Source of the DNA: Mesorhabditis belari | Taxonomy: Eukaryota; Nematoda; Chromadorea; Rhabditida; Rhabditidae | Direction: 5' to 3' | Length of the DNA: 64,000 nt | NCBI GenBank assembly: GCA_958450365.1 | Contig: CAUEEP010000917.1 | Location: 768,001-832,000 of the forward strand | Part shown: positions 1 through 9,475 of the stretch, piece by piece | Layout of the letters: each line of letters opens with the position of its first letter | Numbering within the stretch: position 1 is the first letter of the stretch | The notes under the pieces: generated by a model | The model's database searches: none | Told to the model about the DNA's origin: nothing | Seen by the model: the letters and a program-made list of their open reading frames with translations, nothing else | Position numbers and translations under genes: made by a program

Positions 1-1058
1 AAGCGCTCCCGAGTGGGTGCCGATTTTATTTTCACTTTTTTCCTGTTTTTACTATTTATAACGAAAATCCCTTACCAACCTATATATGTTTATTTTGCAG
101 AGATGGTGCTGCTGACCCACCTAATTTCGGGTACAAGACGAGTTTAGCCACGACAAGCCGACCACGCCACCGCACTATATTCTATTCCCCTATCGCCTAT
201 ATCAACCGAATCGCGGAAGTTTGTGAGTTTCTTTTTGAGGTTTAGATCTAAATGCCTTTGCTTTTGTGGAGCTTTCTAAAATGGCCTGTAGGTGTTTTTT
301 TGTTTCATTTTCCTTTTGTTTAGCGTCAGGCAGTAGGATTATTTTATACCTTTGATATTTATCTTGAAAAAGGCGTCGAATTTAGTCAAATCTTACCTGA
401 TCAACGGCTTCTCAAACTCTCCCTTATAAGCGACAATGCTGAGCTGTGTATCGGTGCCATTTAGAACTTCAAATCCGTTGGTACTGACGATAGGCCTAAA
501 TTGATGGAATAACGAAACTCCCTGATGCTAAACAAAATGAAGTTAACGTGTCGCACATTTTGTTTTAAGTCTTATGATTTTTTGATTCTAATCTTCTAAA
601 AAGATCGAATTCTACCGCCCTTTTCCGAAAAAGTACATTCCTTTAAGTTAAAAAGCGGTTGTATATGTATGTTACTTGCCCATAGAGCAGGCAACTCAAA
701 GCAAAAGAAGGCTGTACAAAAGCATAAGCATTTAGATCATAACCCAAAAACCAACTCACGAACTTCTGCGATTCGACGTTTAGCCTGATATGGTCGACAT
801 TCTAGTAGAGGGAAGTGATCGGCGTATCGTGGCTGAGATCGCGTCGTACCACGTTGTTGTCTTTATAGAAAACCATTAATGAGACTAATTAAACTCACAT
901 CTAATAGCGTGAGCGGAAGTTTCTTTTCGCTTTCGGATTCATAGATTGCTTAAAATGGTTTTTTGCTATCTTGATAGCTCGGGGTTGAAATTTTTCATGT
1001 TCAGTCTGATTATGCTTGATAAGCCGAGTTATCCAGAGATTGTTGTGAGTCTTGTCTA
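1..1058 (-). repeat. Module F copy 1 (upstream flank of F-box locus 1)
   Basis: This stretch is an inverted copy of the module seen in + orientation at 13.0-14.7, 18.4-19.5, 48.7-49.7, 55.3-56.8 and 61.1-62.7 kb. At 100-230 there is a TTTTGCAG acceptor followed by an open stretch read in other copies as RDGAADPPYFGYN. At 240-370 lies the complement of the conserved 62-codon ORF, here damaged. At 720-870 is the diverged inverted partner of the 100-230 segment. No intact gene is visible. It occupies the same position relative to its F-box gene as the other copies do. Confidence 0.6.
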
Positions 1059-1468
1059 CAGAGTCCGTCATAATTACTCATAATCACTGTGGAGGGTCTA
1101 GCTCAGTCAAATGATCACCGATTTACAAACATTTTATGAGTGAATTTGGAGCGGGTCTCCTGTAGCGGTGTCTATTATCGAATCGATAGGAGTTCACAAT
1201 TTTTTAAAATGGACTTTCAACTTTGGGGTCGGGCTCAACCTGGCAGACAATCTAGTTTTGGGGCTGATGGTGCCAGGCATGATGTGACTCCCAACTTTGA
1301 AAGCTTGTTTAAAATATTTTAAAAATTTAAAATATAAATATATTTTTGAACTCCTATCGGTTAGATAATAGACACCGCTACAGGAGTCCCGCCAAAAATT
1401 TTTGTGGGAATTGTTTGCCTTTGGAATGAGCTACCCTCAAGTGTGATGATCAATTATGACACACCCTG
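1059..1468. mobile_element. TA-flanked inverted-repeat MITE upstream of F-box locus 1
   Basis: The element is about 410 bp. Its ends match CAGGGTGTGTCATAATTA and its complement, with TA at the left boundary; the left end is slightly degraded here (CAGAGTCCGTCATAATTA). Inside is a second, better conserved inverted pair, CTGTAGCGGTGTCTATTATC at about 1158 and its complement near 1365-1385. Size, TA flanks and lack of coding capacity fit a Tc1/mariner-type MITE. It sits directly upstream of the F-box-like gene at 1552. Confidence 0.75.
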
Positions 1469-1519
1469 TGAAAGCTTTTAATTCTAATTGCTGACTTGGT
1501 TTTGGAAATCTAATTGTTT

Positions 1520-1531
1520 TTTTATTTACAG
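1520..1531 (+). promoter_or_regulatory. 3' splice or trans-splice acceptor of F-box locus 1
   Basis: The sequence TTTATTTACAG lies about 20 bases before the ATG at 1552. The same TTTACAG/GT(A/C)GACGG context is kept before every full-length family member on both strands. No upstream coding exon is evident, so an SL trans-splice site or a 5'UTR intron end is likely. Confidence 0.6.
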
Positions 1532-1551
1532 GTAGACGGACGCCAAGCCAA

Positions 1552-2598
1552 ATGTCGTTTGAAATGCGAAAGTTGACGTCATTCCCCATGCAGAAGCTAT
1601 GCTATGACCTAGAGCTGGAGGTTTTGGAGCAGATGAAGCCCGAAGATACGATCGAATTGGTCAAGTTGAATGCAGGATTTCGATCGATTCTGCTGCGGAC
1701 ACCCTGGATAGTTTTTGGGCGTCACGTGCACCGGTTACGCTCTCGGGATGATTGGATTTGGGCCACTCGTCTTCCCCATGACTCCTGCCTCAGACTTAAT
1801 GCCACTCTCCACTTTCCATTGTTCAAACGAATCCACTCGTGTGACGTGTTTCAGGCATGGTTCGACCAACCATTCCGCGACCAAGACGCGGCGATTCTGA
1901 ATCACTTAAAGTCTGTGAAACATTTGTGGACGTATGTGAACACGAAGGGGTTGTTGCTGAAATTTCTTGAGAATTTCCGCTCGGTGATTGCAGAATCCGC
2001 GGATATTTGTGTGGACATTGATTTGTTTGAAGAAAATCAAGTGATCAGCGAACATCTCGAGAATTTCATTGCAAATCATATGAATGACTGCGAAGAAGTC
2101 GTTTTGTGGTGTAGTTCCGCTGCTGAATTTCATTTCTACTACGCTGCTTTTGCCAAGAATTCGATAAAATTGTTAATAATAGAGTTGACCGATCATGGGT
2201 TTGAGGAGGTCTTGCAATCGATCGTTGAAAAGAGGATCCCAAGCAAGAATTTGAAAGCGGCTATTTATGTGAATGACCGTGATTCTCAGGAGAGCGATTG
2301 CCGAATCGTCGATTTTCTTTCGCGATTCCCTGGAATGAAGCGTTTCGACGGGGAAAATCAGCAAAAAGTCATCAAAATCGCGAAAGAAATCTGGACTAAG
2401 CATTTGGATTACGATTTTTATTTCACAGAAAAATCAGATATTTTTCGACGAAACATTGACTCGAGGAGGGATTGTGTCTACATGTTTGGATCATACACAT
2501 ACACGGATGATATAGATTCCGGAACCGGAAAGGATTTTTTCGCTTTCTACGTTCATCCGCAGTGTGAAAAGATGGAGTTTCGAGAGTTTTTGTCTTGA
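1552..2598 (+). CDS. F-box-like family protein, locus 1 (348 aa)
   Basis: This is a single uninterrupted exon. Residues 11-48 fit the F-box pattern: FP at 11-12, LELEVLEQM at 20-28, P30, then a VELVK-type helix and GFRSILL at 42-48. F-box proteins normally bind Skp1 and bring substrates to SCF ubiquitin ligases; that role is inferred here. The remaining 300 residues are shared by all copies in the window: a repeat-like LKSVKHL block, FLENFRSVI, FYYAAFAK, IVDFLSRFPGMKR, and a C-terminal RRDCVYMFGSYTYTDD/FAFYVHPQ block that may form the substrate-facing domain. I cannot place the C-terminal domain in a named family. The ATG was chosen because MSFEMRKL is the start shared by the other copies and follows the acceptor. 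The C-terminus is slightly longer than in relatives (ends REFLS). Confidence 0.8.
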   Translation: MSFEMRKLTSFPMQKLCYDLELEVLEQMKPEDTIELVKLNAGFRSILLRTPWIVFGRHVHRLRSRDDWIWATRLPHDSCLRLNATLHFPLFKRIHSCDVFQAWFDQPFRDQDAAILNHLKSVKHLWTYVNTKGLLLKFLENFRSVIAESADICVDIDLFEENQVISEHLENFIANHMNDCEEVVLWCSSAAEFHFYYAAFAKNSIKLLIIELTDHGFEEVLQSIVEKRIPSKNLKAAIYVNDRDSQESDCRIVDFLSRFPGMKRFDGENQQKVIKIAKEIWTKHLDYDFYFTEKSDIFRRNIDSRRDCVYMFGSYTYTDDIDSGTGKDFFAFYVHPQCEKMEFREFLS

Positions 2599-2940
2599 TA
2601 CAGTTTTAGTGCTTTTGTTGTATCATGGTTTTATCATTGATTTCATCCAATTCATCCATTTTCGAAATTGCCCATGCAACTGGAGCTGAGCTTACAGGAA
2701 TGAATCTTTGTTTCTATGTATTTCTATGTATTTCTATGTATTATTATTTGACAAGGGTGTATTTTTTGTTTCCTATAAAAAATAAAGCTTTATAAATAGC
2801 CGAGAAAGAGTGAAATAAAAAAGTTAGCCAAAATAATTGGAATGGGATACACATCAACTGGACATCGGAGGGATTGCAGCGTTGAAATTGAAAGAGGCTC
2901 AAGAAACGATTCCTATTCCCGAGAAAATTGAGGTTTAGAA
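2599..2940 (+). other. 3' tail of F-box locus 1 with poly(A) signal
   Basis: The tail holds three copies of TTTCTATGTA at about 2711-2740 and an AATAAA poly(A) signal at 2781-2786. A conserved tail (AAAAAAGTTAGCC, GGGATACACATCGA) is shared with the other loci. From about 2880 the sequence matches the end of the K/E-rich exon of module H, out of frame here. Confidence 0.6.
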
Positions 2941-3480
2941 GAAGTTTCGATTTTTGTGGAGATTTCACTTCTAGATCCTATAGTTGACATTGAAAAAGAT
3001 GAAATTGTTAGAAACAAGCAATCAGGGTACTGATGAGGCCACGGTTTTGAAACCCGATAAGGCTAAAATTATTAAAAGGTTTAGCAAGTAAATCCATGCC
3101 TGGTTTTGGGATAAGAGTAAAGTCGGCAAGATCAGAAGTCAAATTACGATCTGGCTTTTGGAAAGTTGACCTGAATGCATTTTGTTTTGCATCTTGCAAA
3201 TTGCCATTGCAAGGTTTGCGCAATTTTGTAATTTTTGTAACTTTACGAGTCTAAATCTAAGTCTAGATAAGTATAGGGATTCGCAAACGAATACTTATGA
3301 ATCCCTAGCTGGACGAGGTCTGTTTTCGCCATTCTAACTAGGGCAATTATATACTTGTACTAGTAAGCCAAGACTTGCTAGACTGTCTACTTTACGCTAG
3401 ACTGGTTTTCATCTTCAGCTAGATCTAGTGATCAAGGTCTAAACCTTTAACTATTATAAATCTCCTAAACCCAAAGACAC
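2941..3480. repeat. Module H copy 1 and CTAG-rich spacer
   Basis: 2941-3235 repeats, with few changes, at about 17812-17940 (partial), 23187-23500 and 51045-51340. The shared string includes GTTAGAAACAAGCAATCAG and GATCTGGCTTTTGGAAAGTT. 3240-3480 holds a small hairpin (GGGATTCGCAAACGAATnCTTATGAATCCC) and many CTAG words; it recurs at 51350-51590. I see no supported gene. Confidence 0.55.
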
Positions 3481-3515
3481 ACTAGAGTACAACGAAAAAA
3501 GGGATTGATGATGGA

Positions 3516-4013
3516 TTGGAGGAGACACAAACAAGAAAAGAAACAACAACCCTAAAAGAAAGCTCAACAACTCCACCAAAACTCTTCAAACAAAAGTCGT
3601 CATTGAGGTTTGGCGTAGCTTTAGTAACAAGTTTTTCCGATCGAATGGTGAATTTTGATCCCAACAGTGCCTACCGGGAACCAAGAAGGTTTTACGGTAG
3701 CCTAGAGTGCAGTAGTTCTTTAGTTGTTAATTGTAGTTCTAGTATTACTGTAGTGTTATATAGATTATTATCATGCGTAAAAGATCTGCCTATTTTTCAG
3801 GGTCGAGGGTTCTATTTGGTGCCGAAAAACGGTCGTGCCAGGGATTATCTAGAGCCGTACCGTGGTGGGGGTTATTTCCTCAAGAAATTGCCTCAAGATT
3901 GGTTTCGCGGTTTACATGAGGTAGATTTTTGGCTTTTTCTTGAAGCAAACCGAATAAACGACCGTAGAACGCCTGTATTTTTCATTTTAACTTCATCAGA
4001 AAACTTTCAATAA
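3516..4013 (+). other. Module E open reading frame (165 codons), function unknown
   Basis: The ORF starts MEETQTRKETTT and ends ENFQ. Parts recur at 51590-51960 (+), 39690-39960 (+), 28600-28900 (-), 20100-20410 (-) and 21574-21900 (-). The copies at 21.7 and 51.7 kb read LFKQxWPTEVVIEVWRSFGN in the frame that this copy leaves by a deletion near 3595, so the ancestral protein probably differed from this ORF after residue 28. I recognise no domain. It may be a decayed exon of a repeated gene or transposon. Confidence 0.3.
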
Positions 4014-4528
4014 CCAGTAAATACTGGAATTTCATTTCTTAAACCTTGTTTAGAATTAACAAGCTTTGCTGTAAGTTCAAATTTCTTTCATACATTCAAA
4101 ATGAAGCTTTTTTGGTTAAACCTAGTAAGCAGAGGATTTAAGTGCATCCAATTTGGTGGAAAGTCTCGAAACTGGTCTAGAAAATTGATATCATTACAGA
4201 ATTACAGTGGAATACGATTTCTCAGAGAGTTTTTCAATTCTCTTTAATCCTCCTTGCTTCCGAAACTCTTTGAGCCCCAAAATTTCAATAAAATTTCAGC
4301 AACTACGATCGGAAACTCGGCAAGAATAAGCTAAATCACGAAAAAACGTGAAATTTGTCTTTCTGTAAATATTGATTTGAATAAACTTTCCGAAAAGCTA
4401 AAAGATCATCAATTTTTAAAAGAATGACAAAATTTTCGCAAAAACTATCCACGGAAAAGAAAAAATCTGAAACCTTTGTAATATTAGAAATGAATCGGGG
4501 ATTTTGATTTTGTAACCCCGCCTTTAGA
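4014..4528. repeat. Module E tail (dispersed repeat)
   Basis: The sequence runs from AACCAGTAAATACTGG to CCCCGCCTTTA. It recurs near 10790-11130, 28190-28560, 40080-40390, 46450-46720, 51960-52170, 53290-53470 and 58735-59190. The last 253 bases (4276-4528) are repeated in inverted orientation at 6101-6352, on the other side of the Tc1-like element. Confidence 0.65.
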
Positions 4529-6100
4529 CACTGTGGTGCAAAAGTCCTGTCCCACTTACTTTTCTGAAACCTTTTGTCAAAATTCTAAAATTTTTCGAAA
4601 ACAACTTTCTGAGTAACGGGTTTTTTTAGTAGCTTATCCCTTCATCTTTTACTATGTAAATGCCCGTACTCCAATATTTTGTTGTTTTTTAAAAACCTTT
4701 TTTTTCGTAAAACTTGAGAAAAAAGATGGTGCAAAAGTCTTGTCTCACTAACAAAAATTTGTATTTTCTCTTTGCCTTTGTTTGTTCTCATGAATTTTTT
4801 GTACTATATTTTTATTTTTAGATGTCGACTCGCAAATATTTATCAACTCCTGATAAGCAAAAGATCGTGCAGGCAAAGAAATATGGATATTCATCACCTT
4901 CTATTGCGATGCTCTTCAAATGCAATAAAAGGACGGTGAATCGGCTAGCAGCAAAATCGGAAGAAGGCCAAAGTCTTCACAGAGCTTCGAAAATTGGTCG
5001 TCCACCGATTACAACAAAAACTGAAGATTGAGCACTTATCATTGACCATAAAATCGACCCGAATCTGACTTCGAGCCATGGAATCATGAAGTTGAAGGCC
5101 ACGTCTAACAAAAATATTTCTCGATGGAGCATCAACCGTCGCTTGATTCGAGCAGGATTGCATGCAAGAAGACCAGCAAAACGACCCTTGACCATTGCAA
5201 AAACTCGGAAGCTGAGATATGATTTTGCAAAGAACTACGAGTGTTGGACTTCCGATGACTGGGCCCGAGTCATTTTTACCGATGAGACTAGAATTAATTT
5301 ATACTACCCGGACGGTAACCATTTAATCAGAAGACCAATTGGACAACGTTATAACCTCAAATACGTTAAGCCAACGGTCAAATTCGGTGGTGGGAGCATT
5401 ATGTTGTGGGGTAAGTGTTCGATCTCGACGAATCTCGACGCTCAAAGGTACAAGTCAATCATAGAGAACAACTTAATTCCATTTGCAAACACGAACATGC
5501 CACAAGGATGGGCCTTATATCAAGACAACGCTCCATGCCACAAAAGTCAGCTAATGATGGGCCGAGTTGTCCGGCTTGCAAATGGAAGGAAGAGCTCGCC
5601 TACCCGGCGTTTTTGCTGCTTATCGTGTAGAATTGATCAAAGTGCCTCCTTATTCGCCGGATTTGAATGTTATAGAGCATCTTTGGGCTCGGGGCAAGAT
5701 ATTCAACACAAAGGTCGAGCTTTGGTTCTTTATCAGAAACGTTTGGCGACAAATTTCTTCGGGAATTCTACGTGATTTGGTCGACTCAATGCCTCAACGA
5801 ATTCAAGCAGTGATTCAAGCAGTGATTTTGGCTAAAGGAGGACCGACCAAATATTAATCTAGCTTTCCTTTTTGAATGGTGGGACAAGACTTTTGCACCC
5901 TATATTTTTTGATGTTAAACTTTATTTGTTATTTTCTTTCAGGTAATAAATTTTTTAAATCTAAAAACTTTTTTATATGAAAACTTACAACTTAGGGTTC
6001 AGAAAAGCCCCTTTACTTAAAAAGTTGTTTTCGAAAAATTTTAGAATTTTGACAAAAGGTTTCAGAAAAGTAAGTGGGACAGGACTTTTGCACCACAGTG
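4529..6100 (+). mobile_element. Tc1-like transposon, 1.57 kb
   Basis: The terminal inverted repeats are about 85 bp and begin CACTGTGGTGCAAAAGTCC; the right copy ends at 6100 and is followed by TATA. Length and one central transposase gene fit Tc1/mariner elements. Uninterrupted copies of the target elsewhere read CCTTTATATCTTGCCC, consistent with insertion at TA; the left TA is now GA. The right flank is abnormal because it is an inverted copy of the left flank. Confidence 0.9.
4822..5857 (+). pseudogene. Tc1-like transposase, broken by one stop and one frameshift
   Basis: The N-terminal part (from 4822) is a helix-turn-helix domain, SIAMLFKCNKRTVNRL, followed by a GRPP motif (GRPPITTKTED). 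A TGA at 5029-5031 stops the frame, which then continues in the same phase with the second DNA-binding part (NKNISRWSINRRLIRAGL). The catalytic core follows: first Asp in FTDETR (about 5280), a GGGSIMLWG motif, second Asp in YQDNAPCHKS (about 5520). A frameshift between about 5550 and 5630 moves the end, PPYSPDLNVIEHLW with the third acidic residue, to the next frame. A 14-base direct duplication (CAAGCAGTGATT) lies near 5803-5832. The gene is not functional as written. Confidence 0.88.
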
Positions 6101-6352
6101 TATAAAGGCGGGGTTACAAAATCAAAATCCCCGATTCATTTCTAATATTACAAAGGTTTCAGATTTTTTCTTTTCCGTGGATAGTTTTTGAGAAAATTTT
6201 GTCATTCTTTTAAAAATTGAAGATCTTTTAGCTTTTCGGAAAGTTTATTCAAATCAATATTTACAGAAAGACAAATTTCACGTTTTTTCGTGATTTAGCT
6301 TATTCTTGCCGAGTTTCCGATCGTAGTTGCTGAAATTTTATTGAAATTCTTG
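6101..6352. repeat. Inverted duplicate of the left flank of the Tc1-like element
   Basis: The sequence is the near-exact reverse complement of 4276-4528, symmetrical about the transposon centre. At 6353 it switches abruptly to CTTGCCCTGTTAC, the sequence that directly follows CCTTTATAT in uninterrupted copies of this repeat. Confidence 0.85.
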
Positions 6353-6790
6353 CCCTGTTACTATTTTCCAAAAACTTTCAAAAACCAATCGATGCGTATC
6401 CCATTCCAATTATTCTGGCTAACTTTCTTATTTCGCTTTTTTTCGCCTATTTATAAAGCTTTATTTTTTATACGAAACAAATAATACATCCTTGTCAAAT
6501 AATAATCATACATAGAAACAAAGATTCATACTTGTCAACTTCTGCTCCAGTTGCATAGGTAATATCGAAAATGGTTCAATTGGATGAAATCAATGACAAT
6601 GTGACCATGATACAACAAAAGCACTAAAACTCTATCAAGATAAAAACACTCAAAACTCCATCTTTTCCGATTGCGGATGAACGTAGAAAGCGAAAAATTT
6701 TTGTGACCCTCCCTGTATTTGTATGATCCTTTAACGGAAAGTCTCGGCAACGCCTCATCAACTCCCAGCACTCCCATTCAACTGGACTTT
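6353..6790 (-). pseudogene. F-box family 3' end and tail remnant
   Basis: Read on the minus strand, 6730 down to 6645 gives the last residues of the family (FAFYVHP…EKMEF type). It is followed by the usual 3' tail with TTTATT (AATAAA) near 6460 and the GGAATGGGATACG motif. Everything upstream of the last exon part is missing. Confidence 0.6.
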
Positions 6791-7075
6791 AACTTTAAAA
6801 TTAGTTCTTAAAAAATTAGTAAGACTAAAAGACATTTTGTACATTTTGTAACCAGGTACATTTAGGGTGATCTTCTTGATGGCGGAGGAAATTTTGGGCT
6901 CAAAGAGTGTGCGAAGCAAGGAGGATCAAAGAGAATCGAAAAACTTTGTGAAGTAAGGAGAACCTTTTGTGAGTCTGTAAAGCAAGGAGAACCCGAAAAT
7001 TGTCTGAGAAACAGTATTCTCGTATTACTTTAAAGAATACTGTAATGATTTCACTATTCTAACTAGGGAGTGTTG
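6791..7075. other. Spacer with 3' part of module E/B joints
   Basis: The spacer contains AAGCAAGGAG repeats (6910-7000) and TGTCTGAGAAACAGTATTCTCG, both also seen near 30820 and 36715 and 45740. I see no gene. Confidence 0.4.
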
Positions 7076-7400
7076 TTAACTTATCGTGGCTTTTTCGCCT
7101 CGGGAAACTAACAAGGGAATGGTCAGAAGTGGCCGTGACATTTCGGCATCAAAAGCAGGGCCAAACAGAAGTCGAATACGGTGGTCACGATGGTGCTTTC
7201 GGATTTTGACAAGAAACCCTAGTTTTCGAGAAAATGCGTTACAAGTTTGGGCATCCAATGAATGTATTCCAAACTGTATCATTCTGAAGAGTTTATCTAT
7301 AGTGTTCAGCTGGTCCAGTAGATCTACCTGGTTAGGAAGAGCCCGAACAAACACAAGAGGACCAAGAAGAACTGTTCGGATTCTGTTGATATAGAGTTTC
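7076..7400 (-). other. Module B copy 1, conserved ORF of unknown function
   Basis: The minus-strand ORF 7354-7076 (92 codons) reads RALPNQVDLLDQLNTIDKLF, then RMIQFGIHSLDAQTC, RKLGFL, RDHRIRLLF and a FDAEMSRPLLTIPLL end. The same frame recurs in seven other places in the window with mostly conservative changes, which suggests descent from a real protein. I do not recognise a family. This copy ends early, in unrelated sequence after IPLL. Confidence 0.4.
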
Positions 7401-7715
7401 TAGCGAAAAGATGATTAGGAATATAAAGAAACGGCGGTATTAGGAAAAACTAGAGATTGAGAGAAAAAACCGTAAGCTATCTTTTTTTGTCTGGTCATGG
7501 GCCGGTGCCCAAGGATAGACAAGAAAAGAATTCTATTCAAATACGTAACATCGGAAACAAGAGAGGGCAAAAAGGCCTTTGAGCAAGCCGTTTGCCGATT
7601 TGCAGACGGCCTAAAACGTAAGACGCAGACGTAAAACCTTTTTGGTACTTGAACCTTTTTTTGTATTCCGGGCTACCGTAAGACCTGGCTCATAAACGGT
7701 AGGCCATACGGTACT
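7401..7715. repeat. Linker between module B and minisatellite
   Basis: This linker contains AAAAACCGTAAGCTATC, GGGCCGGTGCCC and GCCGTTTGCCGATTTGCAGACGG. It recurs, in either orientation, at 7985-8290, 19930-20095, 32540-32780, 35550-35870, 44850-45060 and 52570-52700. A direct duplicate lies on the far side of the minisatellite (7985-8290). Confidence 0.6.
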
Positions 7716-7975
7716 ATAGGTAATCGGAGCCGGATCGGAACCGAATCGGAACCGAATAGGAATCAAATGTGAACCGAATTTTCCGAGCCGAATCGGAACC
7801 GAATGAGAGCCTAATTGAACCCCAAATAAGAACCAAATCGGAACCGAATGAGCACCGGATCGGAACCGAAAGAGAACCTAATCGAAACCTATGCGGAATC
7901 GAATAGGAGCCGAATGAGGTCCTAATCGGAACCTAATCGAAACCTATGTGGAACTGAATCGGAACCAGGGTGACC
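7716..7975 (+). repeat. 11-bp minisatellite, copy 1
   Basis: There are about 22 degenerate units of CGGAACCGAAT with a clear 11-base period. The array ends in GGAACCAGGGTGACCAGGG, as do the arrays at 23.5 and 35.3 kb. Confidence 0.85.
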
Positions 7976-8300
7976 AGGGAAAAGTTGCTATCTATAGTGT
8001 TCTTCTATTCTAGAGCCCGAACAAAAACACGAGGACCAAGAACTGTTCGGATTCTGGTTATATAGAGTTCCTAGCGAAAAGGTGATTAGGAGCATAAAGA
8101 AACGATGGTATTAGGAAAAACTAGAGATTTAGAGAAAAAGCCGTAAGCTATCTTTTTTTCTGATCATGGGCCGGTGCCTTAGGATAGACAAGAAAAGAAT
8201 TCTATTCAAATACGCAACATCGGAAACAAGAGAGGGCAAAAAGCCTTTTAGCAGGCCGTTTGCCAATTTGCAGACGGCGTGAAATTTCTGGGACCGTTAA
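7976..8300. repeat. Second copy of the B-minisatellite linker
   Basis: 7985-8290 repeats 7310-7630 in the same direction (GAGCCCGAACAAA, AACTGTTCGGATTCTG, GGGCCGGTGCC). The minisatellite is thus bracketed by direct repeats. Confidence 0.6.
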
Positions 8301-8914
8301 TACGGTGTGACCGCGAACTATAGCAACAACCTTCTGGAAAAGTAGCTGGGAAGTGTCTAATTTCTTCAAAAGTGGCAAGTGTTATATAGAGAATTGTAGC
8401 CTTTAATCTTGGCAACATTTATCTACCAAAAACTTCCCGATTCGACTCATACAACTCATTTAACAAGCGCTTGAATGAGCGTTCGACGTCGCACCGGCGA
8501 ACCTGTCGTTTGACCTGTCGTTTCTACATGAAAAGTTTTTCTCAGCCAAATTTGTGGTAATTTAGTCCAAAAAAATGTTTTCAACAAATTGCTGGCGCCA
8601 GAGAAGTTGATATAAAGAGATACGCATATGAACCAAATATCGAAAATACTCATTTTCTTTGCTCCTCCAAAAGGAGCTTGACTACAACTTACATTTTGGT
8701 TATTCCAGTTCCGCCAAAACATTTAAGTGTGATTTTTAATGTTATTAAGTGATGTTAAACGCTATTTTTGCATTGAAGATATATTGAAAAGCTTTCCTTA
8801 ACAATTTTTGATGGAGGGAAACAACCCCCTATATACTTGCCACTTTTGAAAAATTTAGACATTTCCTAGATACTTTTCCAAAAAGTTCTTGCTAGAATTC
8901 GCGATCACCCTGTA
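8301..8914. mobile_element. Non-autonomous mariner-type element (614 bp)
   Basis: TA-bounded ends form terminal inverted repeats of about 90 bp: TACGGTGTGACCGCGAA on the left and the complement of TACAGGGTGATCGCGAA on the right. The interior (8440-8770) is noncoding and matches the 3' portion of the mariner fossils at 32787, 44500-44845 and 57045-57380. It is a deletion derivative lacking the transposase. Confidence 0.8.
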
Positions 8915-9179
8915 CAATTAGACGAAGATTCTAATCTAATGAAAAGGATTTTTCGTGAGAAAGTGATATGAAAGAGAAGTAAGGAATGACAACTTCTGTA
9001 TGAAAATACATTTAAAAATGAGAAAGAGATATACTTGAATTTTGAATCGAAAGACACGTACAATGGTGGGGAAAGAAAAGGTTTTTCTTTTTAAGTGCGT
9101 TTAGCACAATCGTTTTACGTTTTTTTTAAGTTCTAAAATGAACTTAAAAAACGCTATTCAGCAAAAAGCTAACCAGGGC
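8915..9179. other. Spacer without recognised feature
   Basis: Apparently single-copy AT-rich sequence with a short palindromic stretch (GTTTTTTTTAAGTTCTAAAATGAACTTAAAAAAC) at about 9118-9155. I see no gene. Confidence 0.4.
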
Positions 9180-9475
9180 CCGGTTTCACCACCACTGTAT
9201 TAGCCTAATATGTATTCAACTAGCACACTGTATTAAGAAAATAGCTTGATACACCGTATTAAGAACGTCTTTTAATACAGTGTATTAGCGAAAATCTCTA
9301 ATACGCTGTATTAAGCTAATACGGTGTATTACTTCCCTAATACTCCCATTCAACCCCCACTTAACACAACTGAGCGTGCATACTAATGCACTCGTTACCC
9401 CAGTCAATGGCATAACTCCAAAGTTTTCAAGGAGAGCTCGGTGTATTAGGCGGTGAAACGGTGTATTAGCGAACG
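9180..9475. mobile_element. MITE-like element rich in TAATACNNTGTATTA
   Basis: The ends CGGTTTCACCACC and GGCGGTGAAACGG are inverted repeats. The interior carries at least seven copies of a (T)AATACxxTGTATTAG word in both orientations. Related ends (GGTGGTGAAACGGTGTATTAGCG) occur at 33280 and 57398, both joined to mariner fossils. Confidence 0.55.

Noticed and set aside
1140..1322. 60-codon ORF inside the upstream MITE (and equivalents at 50.1 and 55.1 kb)
   Set aside because: It lies within the inverted-repeat element, and its frame differs between copies; no splice or domain evidence.
3482..3664. Minus-strand ORF opposite module E
   Set aside because: It is an antisense shadow and is not conserved in the other E copies.
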